Part shown: positions 1 through 7,405 of the stretch, piece by piece
How positions within the stretch are numbered: position 1 is the stretch's first letter
How the letters are laid out: the number at the start of each line of letters is the position of its first letter
Source of the DNA: Brevundimonas lutea
GTDB taxonomy: Bacteria; Pseudomonadota; Alphaproteobacteria; Caulobacterales; Caulobacteraceae
Assembly: GCF_003704105.1 (NCBI RefSeq)
Contig: NZ_QUOQ01000003.1
Location: 62,001 to 126,000, forward strand
Length of the DNA stretch: 64,000 bases
Direction: 5' to 3'
Made by a program: the position numbers and the translations under genes
Notes under the pieces: generated by a model
Told to the model about the DNA's origin: nothing
Databases searched by the model: none
Seen by the model: only the letters and a program-made list of their open reading frames with translations

Positions 1-54
1 TGTGGGCACAACAGTCACGCAACAGCCCGCATTCCGAGACGTTGAGGCCCGGAC

Positions 55-1485
55 ATGAACAGAGCCCGCCGCGCCCGCATCGTCGCCACCTTGGGCCCCG
101 CCAGCCGCGCGCCGGGGACCGTGAAGGCGCTGGCCCAAGCGGGCGCTGACGTCTTCAGGCTGAACTTTAGCCACGGGTCTCACGAGGATCATGCCGCCGC
201 ATTGAAGGCTGTGCGTGGCGCCGAGCTGGCGGTAAAGCGCCCTCTTGGCGTGCTGGCCGACCTGCAAGGTCCAAAGCTGCGTCTTGGCAAGTTTCGCGAC
301 ACCGCCATCGACATCAAGCCGGGCGACCGGCTGAGGCTGGATCTCGATCCGACGCCTGGAGACACCACGCGCGTCTCGATGCCGCACCCGGAGATCTTCG
401 AGGCGCTGCGGCCCGGCATGATGCTGCTGCTCGACGACGGGCGGGTTCGGCTCAAGGTCGTCGATCGCGCCGACGACTGGGCGGATGTCGAGGTCGAGAG
501 CGGCTCGAAGCTGTCGGACCGCAAGGGCGTGGCCGTGCCCCAGGCCTCGATCCCAATCTCGGCGCTGACGCCCAAGGATCGTGAGGATCTGGCCTTCGCC
601 CTGCGGCTTGGCGTCGACTGGGTGGCGCTCAGCTTCGTTCAGCGAGCCGAAGACATGGCCGAGCTGCGGCGGCTGGTGGACGGCAAGGCCGCCTGCCTCG
701 CAAAGATCGAAAAGCCCCAGGCCCTGGAGCAGCTGGACAGCATCCTCGACTACTGCGACGGCGTGATGGTGGCGCGCGGCGATCTGGGGGTCGAGCTGGA
801 CCCCGAAGAGGTCCCGGTGGCCCAGAAGCGCATCCTGCGCGCAGCCCGCCAGCGCGGCGTGCCGGCGATCGTGGCCACCCAGATGCTGGAGTCCATGACC
901 TCGGCGCCGGCGCCGACCCGGGCCGAGGCCTCCGACGTCGCCAACGCCGTCTATGAGGGCGCCGACGCCCTGATGCTGTCGGCCGAAACGGCGTCGGGCG
1001 ACTATCCGCTGGAGGCCGTCGGCATCATGAGCCGGATCATCGAACGGGTGGAGCGCGATCCGCTGTGGCCCGGACTGATGGACGCCGAGCACGCCGGTAT
1101 GGATGAACACGATGTCGACGCCCTGGTGGCGGCTGCGCGCAAGGCCGCCGAGGCGCAATCGACGGCCTGTATGGTGGTGTTCACCACCACTGGCGGGACC
1201 GCGCGGCGCATGGCGCGCGAGCGTCCGCTGCAGCCAGTGCTGGCGCTGACGCCCAAGCCCGAAACTGCACGACGGCTCGCACTGGTCTGGGGACTGGAGC
1301 CGCGACTGGGCAAGCAACCCGAGTCGCTGGAAAGCCTCACCGACGACGCTGTCGACGCGGCCATGGAATTCGGCCTGGCCAGCAATGGTCAGCGTATCCT
1401 GATCCTGGCGGGGACGCCCTTCGGCGCGCCGGGGGCGGCGAACCTGCTACGATTGGCCCACGCCCCGACCAGGAACCGCGCCTAA
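55..1485 (+). CDS. pyk: Pyruvate kinase
   Basis: Pyruvate kinase transfers phosphate from phosphoenolpyruvate to ADP in the last step of glycolysis, in the cytosol. The 476-residue length is normal for a bacterial enzyme. The N-terminal barrel shows the substrate-loop motif NFSHG at residues 37-41. The family signature around AKIEKP (about 215-221) carries the catalytic lysine, and MVARGDLG (about 238-245) supplies metal-binding acidic residues. ATQMLESM follows, and the C-terminal half fits the regulatory domain. Only 54 bases precede the gene, so its promoter and upstream partner are not visible. A small membrane-protein gene follows on the same strand after about 20 bases. Confidence 0.97.
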   Translation: MNRARRARIVATLGPASRAPGTVKALAQAGADVFRLNFSHGSHEDHAAALKAVRGAELAVKRPLGVLADLQGPKLRLGKFRDTAIDIKPGDRLRLDLDPTPGDTTRVSMPHPEIFEALRPGMMLLLDDGRVRLKVVDRADDWADVEVESGSKLSDRKGVAVPQASIPISALTPKDREDLAFALRLGVDWVALSFVQRAEDMAELRRLVDGKAACLAKIEKPQALEQLDSILDYCDGVMVARGDLGVELDPEEVPVAQKRILRAARQRGVPAIVATQMLESMTSAPAPTRAEASDVANAVYEGADALMLSAETASGDYPLEAVGIMSRIIERVERDPLWPGLMDAEHAGMDEHDVDALVAAARKAAEAQSTACMVVFTTTGGTARRMARERPLQPVLALTPKPETARRLALVWGLEPRLGKQPESLESLTDDAVDAAMEFGLASNGQRILILAGTPFGAPGAANLLRLAHAPTRNRA

Positions 1486-1507
1486 GCGGTTCAGTCGGTG
1501 TGAAAAC

Positions 1508-1783
1508 ATGGCGGAACGGCGCCGGCCGCTTTCCGTTGTCTCCGGCATGGAGCAGTTCAGGACCACCCCCCGCCTCGATCGCGGCCCCGCGCCGCAAGCC
1601 TATGCATCTGTCGCCTGGCGTTCGCCGGAGCCGCGTCGCGAACCGATCCGCCCAGCCAATGACATGGGGGAGATGGCCGCATCGCCCAATCAAGAGGCGG
1701 ACAGCAGCTGGATCATCGTGGTCCTGGGCGCCGTCGCCGCCGCCGTGCTGGGCATGATGCTTGGCGGCGCGATGGCGATCTGA
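1508..1783 (+). CDS. Small hypothetical protein with C-terminal membrane anchor
   Basis: I do not recognise a family. The 91-residue product has a polar, Pro/Arg-rich N-terminal two thirds and one strongly hydrophobic segment at the extreme C terminus (about residues 69-88, rich in Ala, Val, Leu, Gly). This suggests a tail-anchored inner-membrane protein with its bulk in the cytoplasm. An internal ATG at 1547 is an alternative start giving 78 residues; neither start has a clear ribosome binding site. It lies just downstream of pyk and is convergent with bamE, only 3 bases separating the stop codons. Confidence 0.6.
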   Translation: MAERRRPLSVVSGMEQFRTTPRLDRGPAPQAYASVAWRSPEPRREPIRPANDMGEMAASPNQEADSSWIIVVLGAVAAAVLGMMLGGAMAI

Positions 1784-1786
1784 GCT

Positions 1787-2260
1787 TTAGTCAGGCCGGC
1801 GCTGGCCCGGGACGTCGTCTTCTGTGCGCGGCAGCTGGCCACGGCCCACGGTGCCGAGAATTTGCTCGATCGCCGACAGCTCGCGGCCGCGTGTGGGTGT
1901 CTCTCGCCCGTTCATGGCCACTTGCTGACCATCTTCGAGGCCCAGCTGGCGAACTTCGGCGACCGTGTCGTCACCTTCATTGAAGCTGATCGCCGTGACC
2001 GACCTGGCCGCGACGCCCGATGGGTTCCACGTATACCGTTCGGTCGTCTGGCTTATGTAATACCAGATGTTGTCCTCGAACGTGGAGGTTGCCGAAGGTG
2101 AGCCCAGGCGGGCCAGCACGGTCGACTTCGTATCCACCCCGGTCTCGATCTCTCCCGGCGTCACATCAACCGGTTGAAAGCCGTGGCGGCCGATCTGGGG
2201 CGCGCACGCCGAGGTCCCGATCAGAAGAGCGGCGGTGACAAGAACGGCGGGACGGAACAT
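1787..2260 (-). CDS. bamE: Outer membrane protein assembly factor BamE (SmpA/OmlA family lipoprotein)
   Basis: BamE is a small lipoprotein of the BAM complex, which inserts beta-barrel proteins into the outer membrane. The 157-residue product begins with a hydrophobic signal and a lipobox ending at Cys19 (GTSAC). The SmpA/OmlA core follows: the GEIETGVDTKSTVLARLGSP region, then the W-Y-Y-containing strand and the T-A-I-S-F-N-E strand typical of the fold. The C-terminal tail is longer and more polar than in E. coli BamE. It is divergent from the bc1 chaperone gene that starts 92 bases away. Confidence 0.88.
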   Translation of the reverse strand: MFRPAVLVTAALLIGTSACAPQIGRHGFQPVDVTPGEIETGVDTKSTVLARLGSPSATSTFEDNIWYYISQTTERYTWNPSGVAARSVTAISFNEGDDTVAEVRQLGLEDGQQVAMNGRETPTRGRELSAIEQILGTVGRGQLPRTEDDVPGQRRPD

Positions 2261-2352
2261 GCGGGACGCCTGAGACTGATGCGGTCTTTGACCTAGCCGG
2301 GCCGGAGGATTAGTTCAACGCCGCGGCCGAAAAGGGGCAAAGCCGCAGGAGG

Positions 2353-2904
2353 ATGACCCACTTGCTAAAGCGTCTGTTCGGATCTGGATCGGGTCGCGTC
2401 GCCGGCGAGCGGATGTACGCCGCGGTGGTCAGTCAGGCTCGCCAGCCGGCGTTCTACGCGCGGCTCGGCGTCGCCGACGAGATCGACGCCCGTTTCGAAC
2501 TCTACACCTTGCATATGCTGCTGCTGGTGATGCGCCTGCGGGACGATGGTGAGGCCGGGCGTGAGGCCGGGCAGGCCCTGTTCGATGTCTATGTGGCGGC
2601 GCTGGACGACACGCTGCGCGAACTGGGCGTTGGCGACACCACCGTGCCCAAGAAGATGCGCAAGCTGGGCGAGCAGCTGTACGGGCGTATGGCGACTTAC
2701 GAGCCGCTTCTGAAAGCTGGAGATGAGGCGGGGCTGTCCTCGGCGCTGGCGCGTAACGTCTACGATCGGCCTGAGGCTTCCGAAGCTGGACTGCTGAGCG
2801 TTTACGCCCTTAAGGCCCGCGCGTCGCTGGAGAACCAGAAGATGAGCGACCTGTCCGCTGGACGGGTGATCTGGCCGAACGTGGTGGAAGGAGTGGCGGC
2901 GTGA
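2353..2904 (+). CDS. Ubiquinol-cytochrome c chaperone (CBP3/UQCC1 family)
   Basis: This 183-residue protein matches the alphaproteobacterial relatives of mitochondrial Cbp3/UQCC1, which help assemble cytochrome b in the bc1 complex. Family features include the YARLGVADEIDARFELYTLH-like opening, an M-L-L-L-V-M-R-L helix, and the conserved D-D-T-L-R-E-L-G-V-G-D-T-V-P-K-K-M-R stretch in mid-protein. The function is inferred from the family. AGGAGG abuts the ATG directly, so the in-frame TTG at 2362, with a normal spacing of about 9 bases, may be the true start. It overlaps the next gene by GTGA, suggesting translational coupling. Confidence 0.85.
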   Translation: MTHLLKRLFGSGSGRVAGERMYAAVVSQARQPAFYARLGVADEIDARFELYTLHMLLLVMRLRDDGEAGREAGQALFDVYVAALDDTLRELGVGDTTVPKKMRKLGEQLYGRMATYEPLLKAGDEAGLSSALARNVYDRPEASEAGLLSVYALKARASLENQKMSDLSAGRVIWPNVVEGVAA

Positions 2905-3422
2905 GCGATTTGCCGTGGAGCGAGACGATCCGCCTGAATGAGATCGGCAATTGCCTGGAGCGACGGCTGGAGGCTGATGCTGCGACGCGCGGCCGGGTAA
3001 TGAAGGCGCTGGATTTGCAGGGGCTGGACGCGCTCTCTGCAGAGGTGTCGCTAAAGCCGTCCGGGCGCGGCTGGATGCTTTCGGGTCGTGTGCGGGCCGA
3101 GGCTGTGCAGACCTGCGGCCTGACGCTGGAGCCGCTGCCGGTCACCATCGACGCGCCTTTTGAAATCGGCCTGGTGGAGGCCGTCGAGCATCCGCGCGGG
3201 CCGGCCGAGGAGATCGACATCAGCCTGGAGGAGGATACGCCCGACGAGGTCGAGGGCGTGGTCGATCTGGCCGCTTACGCCTTGGAGCAGCTGGCGCTGA
3301 GTCTCGACCCGTTCCCTCGCAAGCCTGGCGCGGAATTCGCACAGCCGGATGGTCCGCGCGAAAGCTCGCCCTTCGATGTGCTCAATCGTTTGAAACCGAA
3401 GGATGCCGGCGGCGGCACTTGA
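2901..3422 (+). CDS. YceD/DUF177 family protein
   Basis: This 173-residue acidic protein belongs to the DUF177 (YceD) family. In many bacteria the gene lies just before rpmF or plsX, and plant and bacterial members have been linked to 23S rRNA accumulation. Visible marks are the GRVRAEAVQTCGLTLEPLPV block near residue 70 and the acidic E-E-I-D-I-S-L-E-E-D stretch followed by VDLAAYALEQLALSLDPFPR, both typical of the family. The start is GTG, overlapping the stop of the chaperone gene by 4 bases. No rpmF lies between it and plsX, as is usual in alphaproteobacteria. Confidence 0.85.
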   Translation: MSDLPWSETIRLNEIGNCLERRLEADAATRGRVMKALDLQGLDALSAEVSLKPSGRGWMLSGRVRAEAVQTCGLTLEPLPVTIDAPFEIGLVEAVEHPRGPAEEIDISLEEDTPDEVEGVVDLAAYALEQLALSLDPFPRKPGAEFAQPDGPRESSPFDVLNRLKPKDAGGGT

Positions 3423-3516
3423 CCCGGCGGCAGGCCGGTTGCATCCCCGGCGCCCGGCGCTATCGTCGCCGACCCTGAGCGGTCCTTCATCCCCGGACCG
3501 AGGAGCGATTCCCAGC

Positions 3517-4572
3517 GTGGCTTCCCCCCTCATCCTGTCGTTGGACGCCATGGGCGGCGACCTTGGTCCGCCCGTGGTTGTCGGCGGCGTGGCCGACTGG
3601 CTGAAGCGACGCGACGACGGTGTGACCCGTTTCCTGCTGCACGGCGATCAGGCGGCGATCGAGGCTGAGCTGAGAAAACACCCCGAGGTGGCGGCCCGAT
3701 CCGAAGTCTGGCCGGCCGAGAAGGTCATCGCAGGCGACGAGAAGCCCGCCCAGGCCATGCGGCGGGGCAAGGGCTCGTCGATGTGGAACGCCATTGAGGC
3801 GGTCAAGGACGGCCGTGCCTCGGCGGCGGTGTCGGCGGGCAACACCGGCGCCCTGATGGCCATCTCCAAGCTGCGGCTGCGGATGTCGGCGCCCGGCCTG
3901 GAGCGCCCGGCCATCGTGGCCAGCTGGCCGACCCTGAAAGGGGTGACGGCGGTGCTGGACGTCGGCGCCAATGTCGAGAGCGACGCCGAGCAGCTGCTGG
4001 ACTTCGCCATCATGGGCGCGGCCTTTCACCAGGCGGTGCACGGTTCGCAGACGCCGACCGTCGGCCTGCTGAATATCGGATCCGAGGACGTGAAGGGCCA
4101 TGACGAGGTGCGCGAGGCGGCGGCGATCCTGAGGGCGTCGGATCTGGTCGCATATCACGGCTTCGTCGAGGGCGACGACATCGCCAAGGGCACGGTGGAC
4201 GTCGTGGTCACCGACGGCTTCACCGGCAATATCGCGCTGAAAACGGCCGAGGGCACGGCGCGTTTCATCAACGCCCTGCTGCGCGAGGCCCTGACCAGCG
4301 GAATCCAGTCGAAACTGGGCGCCGCCCTGGCGATGCCGGCCCTGAGGAAGATGGCCCAGAAGATCGACCCCAGCGCCATCAACGGCGGGCCGCTGCTGGG
4401 TCTGAACGGCATCGTGGTCAAGTCGCATGGCGGCGCCGACGCGCGCGGCTTCGGCAACGCCATCCGCATCGCGGCGGAACTGGGCCGCAGCGACTATCTG
4501 GACAAGGTGGGCGCGAGCCTGGGTCGGGTCGCCGGTCTGGTGAAGGCGGGCGCCCAGGAGAGTAGCAAGTGA
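3517..4572 (+). CDS. plsX: Phosphate acyltransferase PlsX
   Basis: PlsX converts acyl-ACP to acyl-phosphate, the donor for PlsY in phospholipid synthesis; it is a peripheral membrane enzyme. The 351-residue protein opens with the diagnostic LSLDAMGGDLGP. It continues with SAGNTGALMA, LDVGAN and the DGFTGNIALKTAEG segment, all conserved in the family. I chose the GTG at 3517 because AGGAG lies 11 bases upstream and family homology begins directly after it. The longer frame from 3403 adds 38 low-complexity residues. Its stop overlaps the GTG start of fabH, so the two are probably coupled. Confidence 0.96.
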   Translation: MASPLILSLDAMGGDLGPPVVVGGVADWLKRRDDGVTRFLLHGDQAAIEAELRKHPEVAARSEVWPAEKVIAGDEKPAQAMRRGKGSSMWNAIEAVKDGRASAAVSAGNTGALMAISKLRLRMSAPGLERPAIVASWPTLKGVTAVLDVGANVESDAEQLLDFAIMGAAFHQAVHGSQTPTVGLLNIGSEDVKGHDEVREAAAILRASDLVAYHGFVEGDDIAKGTVDVVVTDGFTGNIALKTAEGTARFINALLREALTSGIQSKLGAALAMPALRKMAQKIDPSAINGGPLLGLNGIVVKSHGGADARGFGNAIRIAAELGRSDYLDKVGASLGRVAGLVKAGAQESSK

Positions 4573-5546
4573 GCGTGATCCGCAGCGCCATCACCGGCAC
4601 CGGCGCCTATCTGCCGGAACAGGTGGTCACCAATGCCGACCTGGCCGAACTGGTCGAGACGACCGATGAATGGATCCGCGAGCGCACCGGCATCCGCCGG
4701 CGCCACAAGGCCCGCGACGACCAGCCGACCAGCGACCTGGCGGTCGAGGCCGCGCGCCGCGCCCTGGAGGCCGCGGGCCGCACGGCGGACGAGGTGGACC
4801 TGATCGTTGTCGCGACGACCACGCCGGACATGACCTTTCCCGCCACCGCCTCGATCGTGCAGCGCAAGCTGGGCGCGGGCGTGGGCATCGCCTTTGACGT
4901 ACAGGCGGTCTGCTCAGGCTTCGTCTATGCGCTGAGCGTCGCCGACGGCTTCGTGGCGCGGGGGTTGTCGAAATGCGCCTTGGTCATCGGCGCCGAGGAG
5001 ATGACCCGCCTGATGGATTGGACCGACCGCTCGACCTGCGTGCTGTTCGGAGACGGGGCCGGGGCGGTGGTGCTGGAGCCGCGCGAAGGGCAGGGGACCA
5101 AGGCCGACACGGGCATGCTGGGCTTCGCCCTGCGCTGCGATGGGACCAAGACGGACCTGCTGTATGTCGACGGCGGACCGGCCACCACCGGCACCGTGGG
5201 GCATCTGCGCATGGCCGGCAACCAGGTGTTCCGCCACGCGGTGATCAACATCGCCGAGGCGGTGACGGCGGCGGCCGAGGCGGCCGGCATCGAGGTGTCC
5301 GAAGTCGACTGGTTCGTGCCGCACCAGGCCAACCAGCGGATCATCAAGGGCGTCGGCGACCGTCTGGGGCTGGACGAGGACAAGGTGATCCTGACCGTAG
5401 CCGACCACGCCAATACCTCGGCGGCGTCCATTCCGCTTGCCCTGGACGTTGCGCTCAGGGATGGGCGGATCAAGCCCGGAGACCTGGTGCTGATGGAGGC
5501 CATGGGTGGCGGCCTGACCTGGGGCGCCTGCGCGATCCGTATGTGA
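4569..5546 (+). CDS. fabH: Beta-ketoacyl-ACP synthase III
   Basis: FabH starts fatty acid synthesis by condensing acetyl-CoA with malonyl-ACP. The 325 residues match the family length. The Cys-His-Asn triad is visible: Cys115 in AVCSGF, His252 in VPHQANQR and Asn282 in ADHANTSAAS. The GAEEMTRLMDWTDRST segment and the Gly-rich EAMGGGLTWGA end are also typical. The start is a GTG overlapping the plsX stop. Together with plsX and ihfA it forms the standard alphaproteobacterial lipid/nucleoid cluster. Confidence 0.97.
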   Translation: MSVIRSAITGTGAYLPEQVVTNADLAELVETTDEWIRERTGIRRRHKARDDQPTSDLAVEAARRALEAAGRTADEVDLIVVATTTPDMTFPATASIVQRKLGAGVGIAFDVQAVCSGFVYALSVADGFVARGLSKCALVIGAEEMTRLMDWTDRSTCVLFGDGAGAVVLEPREGQGTKADTGMLGFALRCDGTKTDLLYVDGGPATTGTVGHLRMAGNQVFRHAVINIAEAVTAAAEAAGIEVSEVDWFVPHQANQRIIKGVGDRLGLDEDKVILTVADHANTSAASIPLALDVALRDGRIKPGDLVLMEAMGGGLTWGACAIRM

Positions 5547-5654
5547 TCAGCGGCATTCCAGCGCATTAACGCGTTTCTGGACTATGATTCGCGGCGCGCT
5601 TGGGCTTGGATGGCGCCCCGCGAGTGCCGGTGCTTGAGGTTTGGGGAGGGGTAA

Positions 5655-5951
5655 TTGTCGCAGACCTTGACGAGGGCGGACCTGTGCGAAGCCGTCCATG
5701 AGGAACTGGGCCTGCCGCGGCAGGAGTGCGCCGGCATGGTCGAACGTACGCTGGAACTGATCGTCGAGAGCCTGGAGCGCGGCGAGACGGTCAAACTGTC
5801 CGGCTTTGGCGTCTTCCAAGTTCGAGAGAAGCGCGCCCGCATGGGCCGCAATCCCAAGACCGGCGAACCGGCCGCCATTCATCCGCGCAGGGTCATAAGC
5901 TTCCGCGCGTCGCAGATCATGAAGGCGCGTGTCGACGGCGGCCAGGCCTGA
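5655..5951 (+). CDS. ihfA: Integration host factor subunit alpha
   Basis: IHF alpha pairs with IHF beta to bend DNA in transcription, replication and recombination. The 98-residue product has the HU/IHF fold: the helical N terminus, then the GETVKLSGFGVFQVREKRAR strand region and the GRNPKTGE tip of the DNA-binding arm with its intercalating Pro. The start is the rare TTG at 5655, supported by GGGGAGGGG a few bases upstream. In the 108-base gap after fabH a TATGAT at 5583-5588 could be a -10 element, but I see no good -35 partner. The merR-type gene follows after 2 bases. Confidence 0.95.
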   Translation: MSQTLTRADLCEAVHEELGLPRQECAGMVERTLELIVESLERGETVKLSGFGVFQVREKRARMGRNPKTGEPAAIHPRRVISFRASQIMKARVDGGQA

Positions 5952-5953
5952 CG

Positions 5954-6340
5954 GTGTCCAAGGGCCCCAAGGCGTTCCAGAGCATTTCCGAGGCGGCGGC
6001 CGAGATCGGCGTCGCCCAGCATGTGCTGCGTTTCTGGGAGAGCCGGTTCGACTTCGTGGAGCCGGTCAAGCGAGCGGGCGGCCGGCGCTTCTACCGCCCT
6101 ACCGATGTCGCGGTGCTGACGGCGATCCGCCGACGTTTGCACGACGAGGGGCTGACCTTGAAGGGCGTTCAGCGTCTGTATGACGAGGGCGGCCTCGACG
6201 CCGTTCTGGTGGGGCCTGGCGCGTCGGGTGCGACGGCGGGAACGGTCGAACGCGAGGTCGTGCCAAACCGCGCCCTGAAGCGCGCGCTCGATCAGGTCGA
6301 ATACGCCCGCGCCCGCCTGCTGGCCGCCTTGGCAAGCTGA
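5954..6340 (+). CDS. MerR-family transcriptional regulator
   Basis: This small regulator (128 residues from the GTG at 5954) has a MerR-type winged-helix domain: the FQSISEAAAEIGVAQHVLRF helix-turn-helix, WESRFDFVEPVKRAGGRRFY wing, then YRPTDVAVLTAIRRRLHDEG. The C-terminal half is short and Ala/Arg-rich, without the Cys ligands of metal-responsive members. A MerR gene directly after ihfA is conserved in many alphaproteobacteria, but its ligand and targets are unknown to me. The gene ends 4 bases from the stop of the convergent ATP-grasp gene, leaving no room for a terminator. Confidence 0.85.
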   Translation: MSKGPKAFQSISEAAAEIGVAQHVLRFWESRFDFVEPVKRAGGRRFYRPTDVAVLTAIRRRLHDEGLTLKGVQRLYDEGGLDAVLVGPGASGATAGTVEREVVPNRALKRALDQVEYARARLLAALAS

Positions 6341-6344
6341 CGCC

Positions 6345-7388
6345 CTAAAGCACCGAGAGCGCCTGATTATCCAGGCTGCAGGACGGTTCGCGGCGGATTT
6401 CCATCTTGCGCTCGATCGACTCCAGAATCGGGGTGGAAAACCGGACCCCGGCAAGCTTGGAGCAGGTGTGAAGGTTGCCCGGACTGAAGACGTTCACCTC
6501 CAGGATCTTGTCGCCGACGATGTCGATGCCGACCAGGAACATGCCGTCGCGGACCAGTTTGGGGCGGATGACCTCGGCCAGGCGCAGTTCGGTTTCGCCG
6601 ATCTCGGCGGCCTCCATCGAGCCCCCGGCGTGGACGTTGGAGCGGATGTCGCCCTTGGCGGCGACGCGGCGCAAGGCGCAATATTTGGCGCCGATCCTGA
6701 GCGGGACGCCGTTCATCAGAAACAGGCGGATATCGCCCTTCGACGCGGCCGGTAGATAAGCTTGGGCGATGATGTAGCCGTCCCGCCCGATGGCCTCGAT
6801 CATCTGGTTGAGGTTTGGCGCGTCCTTGCCGCCGACCGCGAAGACACCCTGACCGCCCGAGCCCTGGAGGGGTTTCAAAATGACCTTGCCTCCGTGCGCC
6901 TCGGAGAAGGCCTTGATGTCGGCGGCGGTCTTGGAGATCAGGGTTTCGGCGCGGACCTCTTCGGGGAAGCCCTGGAAATAGAGCTTGTTCACCGCACGGG
7001 CGAGGCCGTCGGGATCGTTCAGCACCAGCACGCCGCGTCGCGCGGCTTCACGGCCGAACAGGATGCCGGCGCCCTCGGCCCAAGGGCGCTCTCCGGCATC
7101 GTTGGAGGGATCGTTCCTGAGCATCAGAACGTCGATCTCCTCGATCGGCATCAGGCGCCGTTCGCTGTTCTCCTGAAGAGCCGCGAAGAACTCCTTGAAG
7201 GTGCGGTACTTCTTCTTCGGAACGCAGGTGGCGTGGACGCACATGGAGTTGTCGCCCTGGATCACGAAGTCGCCGGGCGTGATGTAGACCACCGAGTGAC
7301 CGCGCCGGACGCATTCATTGGCCAGGATAGTGGTGGTGTAATGGGGGTGCTCGCTGTCGAGGCCATTGACGAAGAAGGCGATCTGCAT
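6345..7388 (-). CDS. Glutathione-synthase-like ATP-grasp ligase
   Basis: The 347-residue protein aligns along its length with glutathione synthase GshB: the IDVLMLRNDPSNDA segment, LVLNDPDGLARAVNKLYFQ, VILKPLQGSGGQGVF (ATP-grasp loop), RSNVHAGG, and VGIDIVGDKILEVNVFSP with metal-binding acidic residues. The fold joins a carboxylate to an amine through an acyl phosphate. It is about 30 residues longer than E. coli GshB and differs after NVFSP. It is the last gene of an operon with a DUF1704 peptidase and an N-formylglutamate amidohydrolase-like enzyme, a setting not expected for housekeeping gshB, so I treat the substrate as unknown. AAAGGAC precedes the ATG. Confidence 0.8.
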   Translation of the reverse strand: MQIAFFVNGLDSEHPHYTTTILANECVRRGHSVVYITPGDFVIQGDNSMCVHATCVPKKKYRTFKEFFAALQENSERRLMPIEEIDVLMLRNDPSNDAGERPWAEGAGILFGREAARRGVLVLNDPDGLARAVNKLYFQGFPEEVRAETLISKTAADIKAFSEAHGGKVILKPLQGSGGQGVFAVGGKDAPNLNQMIEAIGRDGYIIAQAYLPAASKGDIRLFLMNGVPLRIGAKYCALRRVAAKGDIRSNVHAGGSMEAAEIGETELRLAEVIRPKLVRDGMFLVGIDIVGDKILEVNVFSPGNLHTCSKLAGVRFSTPILESIERKMEIRREPSCSLDNQALSVL

Positions 7389-7405
7389 GGCGGGCGTCCT
7401 TTGGG

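Noticed and set aside
1-54. Upstream promoter or end of a gene before pyk
   Set aside because: Only 54 bases are present, with no coding pattern or promoter strong enough to report.
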